Positions 58,627 through 64,000 of a DNA stretch of 64,000 nt are shown one piece after another. The notes beneath the pieces are model-generated. The model was not told where the DNA came from and made no database searches. It saw only the letters and a list, made by a program, of their open reading frames with translations. The position numbers and the translations under genes are program-made. The stretch is from Micromonosporaceae bacterium KJ-029 (GTDB lineage: Bacteria; Actinomycetota; Actinomycetes; Mycobacteriales; Micromonosporaceae), in assembly GCA_005402585.1 (NCBI GenBank), contig BIFP01000002.1:110293-174292 (forward strand). The letters run 5' to 3'. Numbering within the stretch: position 1 is the first letter of the stretch; each line of letters begins with the position of its first letter.

Positions 58627-59490
58627 TCAGCGGCTGGAGGTGGTTTCGCGTAGCCAGGGGAGGCTGCGGCGCTCGATGAGTACGAGCGCGGCGTAGAGCA
58701 GGATGCTGACCAGGGCGACCAGGATGATCGCCGCCCACGCGGTGGCGGTGTCGCCGATGCCCGCGTACTGCTGGATGACGTAGCCGAGACCACCCTCGCC
58801 GGCCTGGAACTCACCGATCACCGCACCGATCGCGGCCAGCGGCATGGCGACCTTGAGGCCCACGAAGATCTGCGGCAGCGCGGCCGGGAAGCGGACCTTG
58901 CGGAACGCCTGCCAGCGGGAGGCGTTGTAGGACCGGACCAGCTCGGCCAGTTCGGCCGGCGTGGTGGTCAGGCCGGTCGCCGTGGACAGCACGATCGGGA
59001 AGAAGCAGAGCAGGAACACCATGGTCAGGATGGGTTTCTGACCCCAGCCGAGCGCCACCACCAGCAGCGGGCCGAGGGTGATCTTCGGCACCGCGTTGAC
59101 GGCCACCAGCAGCGGGGTGAACATCCGCTCGACCGTCCGCGAGGCGGCAAGCGCCAGGCCGATCAGCACCCCCGCCACGGCGGAGAGCGCGAAGCCGAGC
59201 AGGATCTCGACGGTGGTGTCCGTGGTGTGCTCCAGCAGCCGCGCCGGCCGCTCGGCGAACGCGGCCAGCACGTCACCGGGCGGCGGCAGGGCGGCCGGAT
59301 GGATCATCTCCAGCCGGGCGACCAGCCACCAGACGCCGAGGGCGACCAGCAGACCAGCGGCCGGCAACAGCGCCGCGACCACACCGCCCCGCAGGGCTGC
59401 GGGCCGCCACCGCCGGCCGCGCGGTACGGCCGGGGACGGCTCGGGAGCGAGCGTCGCCTCCTCCGGCTGCCGTGGGCGGACGTCGGTCAT
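58627..59490 (-). CDS. ABC transporter permease, NitT/TauT (SsuC) type
   Basis: The 287-residue protein has about six membrane spans and the BPD coupling loop with ELVRSYNASRWQAFRKVRFPAALPQIF (quoted in parts: LVRSYNASRWQAF and VRFPAALPQ). This is the class used for nitrate, taurine, sulfonate and thiamine-pyrimidine uptake. GGAGG is five bases before the ATG at 59490. It follows the binding-protein gene on the same strand; the matching ATPase is on the other strand at 60889. Confidence 0.9.
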   Translation of the reverse strand: MTDVRPRQPEEATLAPEPSPAVPRGRRWRPAALRGGVVAALLPAAGLLVALGVWWLVARLEMIHPAALPPPGDVLAAFAERPARLLEHTTDTTVEILLGFALSAVAGVLIGLALAASRTVERMFTPLLVAVNAVPKITLGPLLVVALGWGQKPILTMVFLLCFFPIVLSTATGLTTTPAELAELVRSYNASRWQAFRKVRFPAALPQIFVGLKVAMPLAAIGAVIGEFQAGEGGLGYVIQQYAGIGDTATAWAAIILVALVSILLYAALVLIERRSLPWLRETTSSR

Positions 59491-59529
59491 CGGATCCTCC
59501 TGCGGTTCGGTGCGTACTGGCACGGGAGT

Positions 59530-59567
59530 CGGGCACGCCGCACCGGTTCTCCAGCGCGGCGTGCCCG
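59530..59567 (-). terminator. Intra-operon hairpin between binding protein and permease
   Basis: Perfect 12-bp arms 59530-59541 and 59556-59567 with a 14-base loop follow the binding-protein stop. Like the hairpin at 25396, it probably sets a higher level of the binding-protein mRNA. Confidence 0.65.
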
Positions 59568-59586
59568 TGGTGAGACTGGTCGGGAC

Positions 59587-60618
59587 TCAGGCCTGCGGTG
59601 CGAGGCTGAAGTCGATGATCTGGTCGGGGCTGAGGTCCTGCTTCAGGGCGCCCGCACCGCGCAGGATCGCGATGCTCTTGGCGACCCGGCCGCTGTCCAG
59701 CGTGCCGATGGCGGTGCCGGAGTTGTTGGAGCGGACATACCCGGCCATCAGCTGAAGCTCGGCGGCGGCCGCGGCGGGGACCACGGCGTCGACGTTCTTC
59801 GCCAGGATCTCGGCCGCCTCATCCGGGTGCGTTAGCGCGTACTCCAGGCCCTTGAGCAGCGCCGCGGTGAACCGCTTGACCATCTCCGGCTTCTCGCTGG
59901 CGATCTGCTTCGAGGTGATCAGCACGTTGCCGTACAGGTCCTGCATGACGTTGCTGTACGGCAGCAGGACGGCCTTCTTCTTGGTCACCGTCTCGATGGT
60001 CGGCTGGCCGACGACGAACTGGCCGATGCCGTCCACCGAGCCGGCGGCGAGGGTGCCCATAAGGGTCTGGGCCTCACCGTTGACCCAGGTCACCTTGGTG
60101 GAGTCGATGCCGGCCATCCGCGCGTACGTCGGGAAGAGGTTGCGGACCACCGAGCCCGGGGTGTCGGCGAGCTTCTTGCCCTCCAGGTCCTTCGGGGTGC
60201 TGATGCCGGTGCCCTCGACGGTGGCGATGGCGGCCATGGTGCGCTGCTGGATCGCGGCCACCGCCACGAAGTCCTTGGCGTCACCGTTGCCGAGCTGGAG
60301 CAGGCCACCGGTCAGGTCGATCGGGCCGAAGTGCGCCTGGCCGCCGACGATCGTCTGGATCACCGCGCCGGTGCCCTGCCCCGGCTTGATCTCCACGTCG
60401 AAGCCGGCCTCCTTGAAGAAGCCCTTCTCCTTCGCCACCCAGGCGTAGGAGTCACGGCCGAAGTTTCCGAACGAGGTGAGGTACGTCACCTGCTCCAGCG
60501 ACGCGCCCACCCCGGCGCTCTTTTCGTCCGCGTCGTCCGAACCGCTGCTGCACGCGGAGACCAGCGCGAGGGCGGTGGCCAGCGTGGCCGCGGCGACCGT
60601 ACGGGTCAGCCTTCTCAT
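59587..60618 (-). CDS. NMT1/THI5-type ABC substrate-binding lipoprotein
   Basis: The 343-residue lipoprotein (lipobox LVSAC) has the SsuA/THI5-like fold: YLTSFGNFGRDSYAWVAKEKGFFKEAGFDVEI, IQTIVGGQAHFGPIDL and a KPEMVKRFTAALLKGLEYALTHPDEAAE segment (quoted in parts: VAKEKGFFKEAGFDVEI, LTHPDEAAEILAK). Ligands in this class include hydroxymethylpyrimidines, sulfonates and nitrate; the ligand is unknown here. AAGG lies about eight bases before the ATG. It is divergent from the ATPase gene. Confidence 0.88.
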   Translation of the reverse strand: MRRLTRTVAAATLATALALVSACSSGSDDADEKSAGVGASLEQVTYLTSFGNFGRDSYAWVAKEKGFFKEAGFDVEIKPGQGTGAVIQTIVGGQAHFGPIDLTGGLLQLGNGDAKDFVAVAAIQQRTMAAIATVEGTGISTPKDLEGKKLADTPGSVVRNLFPTYARMAGIDSTKVTWVNGEAQTLMGTLAAGSVDGIGQFVVGQPTIETVTKKKAVLLPYSNVMQDLYGNVLITSKQIASEKPEMVKRFTAALLKGLEYALTHPDEAAEILAKNVDAVVPAAAAAELQLMAGYVRSNNSGTAIGTLDSGRVAKSIAILRGAGALKQDLSPDQIIDFSLAPQA

Positions 60619-60888
60619 CAGTGCACCTTGTCCTTTCCAACCGGGGCGTCGGGGCCGCCGGGAGGGGAGTTGTCAGGCGGCACCGGCAGCCGGATGGAAG
60701 CCGACACCGCGTATCGAGGGGACTCTTCGCGGGCACAGCGTACGAGAACCTCACCTTTGCGACGCCAGGCGTACCGGGTTGCGGAACGGAAACAAAGTGA
60801 TGTCCACCCCCCGGACGGTGCGATACAGGACCGGGCCCGATAGCCTTTGGCGGATTCCTGACTCCCCACTCAGCGGAGGCCGCCGGAG
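60619..60888. promoter_or_regulatory. Divergent control region of the NMT1-type transporter cluster
   Basis: The two halves of the importer are transcribed outward from this 270-base gap. A TPP riboswitch was looked for because of the THI5-like binding protein, but no CUGAGA/thi-box signature was found on either strand. No clear operator was recognised. Confidence 0.5.
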
Positions 60889-61674
60889 ATGATCCGACTG
60901 TCCGAGGTGTCGCGCACCTTCGACGGCCGTACCGGCCGGGTCGAAGCGCTGCGCGGCATCGACCTCGACGTGGCCGAGGGCGAGTTCATCGCGGTGCTCG
61001 GCCGCTCGGGATGCGGCAAGTCCACCCTCCTGCGGCTGATCGCGGGCCTGCTCCCGGTCACCGGCGGTCAGGTCACCGTGGGCGGTACGCCGGTCACCTC
61101 GCCGCGCCCGGACATCGCCATGCTGTTCCAGCGGCCGGCCCTGCTCCCCTGGCGCACCGTCCTGGACAACGTGCTGCTGCCGGTGGAGATCTTCGGCTGG
61201 AAGCGCGCCGACCACCGAGACCGGGCCCGGGATCTGCTCGACGTCGCCGGGCTGTCCGGCTTCGAGAAGCGGCTGCCGCACGAGCTGTCCGGCGGCATGC
61301 AGCAGCGGGTGTCGCTGTGCCGATCGCTGATCGGCGACCCCCGGGTGATGCTGATGGACGAGCCCTTCTCCGCGCTCGACGCGCTCACCCGCGAGGAACT
61401 GGCCGGTGAGCTGCAACGGGTACACATGCGCAACGGCGCCACCGTCGTCTTCGTCACCCACTCCATCGACGAGGCGGTGCTGCTCGCCGACCGGGTGGTC
61501 GTACTCAGCCCGCGCCCCGGGCGGGTCCGCAAGGTCGTCGACGTGACCATTCCCCGGCCCCGGACCCTCGGCCGCAACGCCCACCTGGCGGAGGTTGCCC
61601 GGGTCAGCGCCGACCTGCACGAACTGCTGATGGAACGCGACCAGCCCGCGACCGCCGGCGCGGAGGGACGATGA
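60889..61674 (+). CDS. ABC transporter ATP-binding protein, NitT/TauT (SsuB) type
   Basis: The 261-residue ATPase has Walker A GRSGCGKST (about residues 38-46), LFQRPALLPWRTV (Q-loop), signature LSGGMQQR, Walker B VMLMDEPF and switch FVTHSIDEAV, the SsuB/TauB pattern. It powers the permease encoded divergently at 58627-59490. Its stop overlaps the next start (ATGA). Confidence 0.92.
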   Translation: MIRLSEVSRTFDGRTGRVEALRGIDLDVAEGEFIAVLGRSGCGKSTLLRLIAGLLPVTGGQVTVGGTPVTSPRPDIAMLFQRPALLPWRTVLDNVLLPVEIFGWKRADHRDRARDLLDVAGLSGFEKRLPHELSGGMQQRVSLCRSLIGDPRVMLMDEPFSALDALTREELAGELQRVHMRNGATVVFVTHSIDEAVLLADRVVVLSPRPGRVRKVVDVTIPRPRTLGRNAHLAEVARVSADLHELLMERDQPATAGAEGR

Positions 61675-62627
61675 GCATGCGGGTGGCCGTCTTCACGGAG
61701 CCGCACCGGGGCGCCAGCTACGACGACCAGCTCCGGTTCGCCCGACTCGTCGAGGACGGCGGGTTCGAGGGCTTCTTCCGCGCCGACCACTACCAGGCGA
61801 TGGGCGACGAACCGGCCCTGCCCGGCCCGACCGACGCCTGGCTCACGCTGGCGGCGCTGGCCCGGGAGACCAGCCGGATCCGGCTGGGCACGCTGGTCAC
61901 GTCGGCGACCTTCCGGCCGCCCGGGCCGCTGGCCGTGATGGTGGCCCAGGTGGACCAGATGAGCGGCGGCCGGGTCGAACTGGGCATCGGCGCCGGCTGG
62001 TACGCCCGCGAACACATCTCGTACGGCATCCCGTTCCCCGGCACCAGCGAGCGCTTCGACCGACTCACCGAGCAGCTCGAAGTGATCACGGGACTGTGGG
62101 GCACCCCGTCGGGCAAGACCTTCAGCTACACCGGTGACCACTACCGGCTCGCCGACTGCCCCGCGCTGCCCAAGCCGGTGCAGACCCCCGGGCCGCCGGT
62201 CATCGTCGGCGGGCGCGGCCCCAAGCGCACCCCGGAGCTGGCCGCCCGGCACGCCGACGAGTTCAACGTGCCGTTCACCAGCGTCGAGCAGACTGCCGAG
62301 GCGTACGAGCGGGTGCGCGAGGCGTGCGACCGGGTCGACCGCGCCGGCACGGGTCGTCGTCCCCTGGTGCTCTCCGCCGGCATCGTGGTGGCGATCGGGC
62401 GTACCGACGCGGAGGCCCAGCGCCGGGCCGCGCCGCTGCACGTCAAGAGCGCCCTGCCACCCGAGGACCCGGTGGTCGGCTCGCCGGAACAGCTGGTCGA
62501 CCGGATCGGCGAGTTCGCGGCGATCGGCACCCAGCGGGTGCACCTACGCCTGATAGACCTCGCCGACCTGGACCACCTGGAGCTGATCGCCGCCGAGGTG
62601 CTCCCCCGACTGGACGGAACCCGATGA
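61671..62627 (+). CDS. F420-dependent luciferase-like oxidoreductase
   Basis: The 318-residue TIM-barrel protein shows LLM-family features: RFARLVEDGGFEGFFRADHY, RIRLGTLVTSATFRPPGPLA, GRVELGIGAGWYAREH and PVIVGGRGPKRTPELAARHAD. Such proteins use F420 (usual in actinobacteria) or FMN to oxidise or reduce small molecules. Coupling to the ATPase and cupin genes suggests it acts on the imported compound, perhaps a desulfonation- or ring-cleavage-type step; the substrate is unknown. Confidence 0.87.
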   Translation: MSMRVAVFTEPHRGASYDDQLRFARLVEDGGFEGFFRADHYQAMGDEPALPGPTDAWLTLAALARETSRIRLGTLVTSATFRPPGPLAVMVAQVDQMSGGRVELGIGAGWYAREHISYGIPFPGTSERFDRLTEQLEVITGLWGTPSGKTFSYTGDHYRLADCPALPKPVQTPGPPVIVGGRGPKRTPELAARHADEFNVPFTSVEQTAEAYERVREACDRVDRAGTGRRPLVLSAGIVVAIGRTDAEAQRRAAPLHVKSALPPEDPVVGSPEQLVDRIGEFAAIGTQRVHLRLIDLADLDHLELIAAEVLPRLDGTR

Positions 62628-62980
62628 CCGACACCCCGCTCGCTCCACGTCCGCCCGAAGCGGAGATCGTCCTCGACCCGGTGGGGCAGGAGGTCGTCCT
62701 CGGCCCCGTGGGGCAGGAGATCGTCTTCGAGAACGACCGGGTCCGGGTCTGGCACATCCGGCTGGAGCCGGGCGAGCGGCAGCCGCTGCACCGGCACGAC
62801 CACCCCTACCTGGTGGTGGCCATCCAGGGTGCGAAGAACGTGGTGCAGACCATCGACGGCATCAAGATCGATGCGGACGAGCCGACCGGCGGGGTGGTCT
62901 ACCGCGATCCGGGCGCCGTGCACATGCTCACCAACATCGGCGACACGACGTACCTGGCCCGGCTGGTCGAGCTCAAGTAG
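62624..62980 (+). CDS. Cupin-domain protein
   Basis: The 118-residue single-domain cupin has motif 1 residues in RQPLHRHDHPYLVVAIQG (histidines for metal binding) and motif 2 ending GAVHML. An imperfect internal duplication PVGQEVVLG/PVGQEIVFE precedes it. It is coupled to the luciferase-like gene (ATGA). It may be a dioxygenase, isomerase or sensor for the same pathway; function not known. Confidence 0.8.
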   Translation: MTDTPLAPRPPEAEIVLDPVGQEVVLGPVGQEIVFENDRVRVWHIRLEPGERQPLHRHDHPYLVVAIQGAKNVVQTIDGIKIDADEPTGGVVYRDPGAVHMLTNIGDTTYLARLVELK

Positions 62981-63045
62981 ACCCGCCGCGAGCAGGTACT
63001 CCGTCGTCACACGGCGTGCCGGTGGCGATCGGTGGCGACGGACCG

Positions 63046-63051
63046 TAACGT
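63046..63051 (+). promoter_or_regulatory. -10 hexamer, leaderless type, for the terminal membrane protein gene
   Basis: TAACGT lies seven bases before the ATG at 63059, with no ribosome site. Confidence 0.45.
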
Positions 63052-63058
63052 GCCGTTC

Positions 63059-64000
63059 ATGGCCAATCGGACCTTGAGCCGACTACTGCTCACCGCCTTC
63101 GGCGTCAGCCTGCTGGCCGGAGCCGGTCAGCTCGGCCTCGCCTTCGGCTTCGGCATCGTCCGGCTCACCGGCGCCTTCACCGACGCCGCCATCAACCAGT
63201 GGCCGGCCCAGCTCGTCTGGGCCGGCTGGTTCGCGGCGAACGCCGCCGTGATCGGTGCCGTCCTCGCCGAGCGGATGGCCCGCCACGACGGCCAGCTCAC
63301 CCGCACCGACCGGCAGCTGGCCGTCGCCGGCAGCGCCGCCCTGGGCGCCACAGTGGTGGCGCCGTTGTGCATGCAACCGGCCCGCGGTGCCGAACTCATC
63401 TCGGTCGACCCGGTCTGGGCCGTGGCCATCTGCGCCGGCCTCGGCGCGGTGGTCGGCGCCGGCGCCGCGCTGGTCGTGCTGGTCCGGCCGCCGTTCGCCT
63501 GGAACATGGCCGCCGTGGCCGCGGTGGTGTGGCTGGTGGCGCTGGTGTCTGTCGTACCGTCGCTGGGGGCGAGCGGGCCGCTGGCCCCGGTACGCCTCGG
63601 CGTGCTGGAGCCGGCGTGGCTCTCCGCCGACGCGGCGCAGCGGCTGGCCCCGCTGATCCTGCCGTTGGTGACCCTGCTGGCCGGCGCGGCGACCGGGGCG
63701 CTGGCCCGATGGCGCGGGCACCCTCCGCTGATCAGCGGTCCGAGCGGCGTCGCCGGGCCGGTGCTGGTGGCGTTCGCCTACCTGGCCGCCGGGCCCGGCG
63801 ACACGGTCGACCGCTACCAGATCTCGCCGTACTACGGCGCCCTGATCGCCGTCGCCGTCGGCGCGCTCGGCTCGGCCGCCGCCGCGTTTCTGCCCTGGCC
63901 CCCCGGTGAGCGTCCCAGCAGCGAGGCGGCCATCGAGCCGACCGCCATCCTCCAACCCCTCCCCCCAACCCCCGCCCTCCCCCCACCCACCACCCCCCCC
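63059..64000 (+). CDS. Polytopic membrane protein, 3' end outside window
   Basis: The frame is open from the ATG to the window end (314 codons). About seven or eight hydrophobic spans run to residue ~280 (LLLTAFGVSLLAGAGQLGLA, AAVAAVVWLVALVSVVPSL and LILPLVTLLAGAATGALA are typical), followed by a Pro-rich cytoplasmic-looking tail where the window ends. No transporter signature is recognised. TAACGT seven bases before the ATG supports this start. Confidence 0.72.
   Translation, partial: MANRTLSRLLLTAFGVSLLAGAGQLGLAFGFGIVRLTGAFTDAAINQWPAQLVWAGWFAANAAVIGAVLAERMARHDGQLTRTDRQLAVAGSAALGATVVAPLCMQPARGAELISVDPVWAVAICAGLGAVVGAGAALVVLVRPPFAWNMAAVAAVVWLVALVSVVPSLGASGPLAPVRLGVLEPAWLSADAAQRLAPLILPLVTLLAGAATGALARWRGHPPLISGPSGVAGPVLVAFAYLAAGPGDTVDRYQISPYYGALIAVAVGALGSAAAAFLPWPPGERPSSEAAIEPTAILQPLPPTPALPPPTTPP

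Noticed and set aside
60619..60888. TPP riboswitch upstream of the THI5-like binding protein
   Set aside because: No CUGAGA thi-box or matching P-helices on either strand.

Overview
The window is very GC-rich and densely coding. It looks like chromosomal DNA of a filamentous actinomycete, most likely family Micromonosporaceae (Micromonospora or a close relative). Direct evidence is the strong third-position GC bias, a WhiB-family regulator beside a BldM-like regulator, two CIRCE operators before groES-groEL1, a conservon-type CvnABCD signalling cassette and many F420/PLP/ABC genes. The gene order guaA, choD-like, guaB3, guaB, DUF5319, whiB, groEL1/groES, tsaD-rimI-tsaB, tsaE, alr, nnr, glmS, glmM, rpsI, rplM matches my recollection of the Mycobacterium tuberculosis Rv3396c-Rv3443c backbone. 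The bldM-whiD-guaB neighbourhood matches Streptomyces. The genus is inference.

Layout. 1-2.3 kb: phosphatidylserine decarboxylase (5' end outside the window) converging on phosphatidylserine synthase, so both steps of phosphatidylethanolamine synthesis. 2.5-5.2 kb: two tandem double-NUDIX proteins and a PspC protein. 5.2-17.9 kb: GMP synthetase, a GMC/cholesterol-oxidase-like flavoenzyme, a secreted Ig-like protein, an LCP cell-wall ligase, an M1 lipoprotein peptidase, GuaB3, IMP dehydrogenase, DUF5319 and a divergent bldM-like/whiD pair. 18-22 kb: a membrane sulfite-oxidase-type molybdoenzyme and the HrcA-type groES-groEL1 operon. 22-31.3 kb: a methyltransferase carrying an in-frame repeat, a YbaK deacylase, a sugar ABC operon with a ROK repressor, and DUF4142 plus CopC/CopD. 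31.3-40.4 kb: t6A synthesis (tsaD, tsaB, tsaE), rimI, alanine racemase, NAD(P)HX repair and acpS, interrupted by an accessory-looking HTH/nucleotidyltransferase-like gene plus ung. 40.5-52.2 kb: an ESX-type substrate/DUF1023 pair, glmS, two PLP enzymes, glmM, rpsI-rplM, a MazF-like toxin-antitoxin pair, a methyltransferase and a HemD-winged-helix regulator. 52.2-58.5 kb: CvnABCD divergent from an orphan branched-chain-amino-acid-type binding lipoprotein. 58.6-63 kb: a divergently split NMT1-type ABC importer with a luciferase-like monooxygenase and a cupin. The window ends inside a membrane protein gene.

Most of this is conserved core genome (purine, wall precursor, t6A, ribosome, chaperone). 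The most unusual signals are: (1) a 58-bp palindromic repeat present twice, once intergenic beside glmM and once in frame inside the methyltransferase gene; (2) a second palindromic family with a GATCATG-N-AGTTG core; (3) eleven start codons with a TANNNT hexamer 6-8 nt upstream and no Shine-Dalgarno, suggesting extensive leaderless transcription; and (4) a nested GATGTC operator-like cluster by the accessory insertion in the t6A locus. No tRNA, rRNA, CRISPR, prophage or transposase was recognised.
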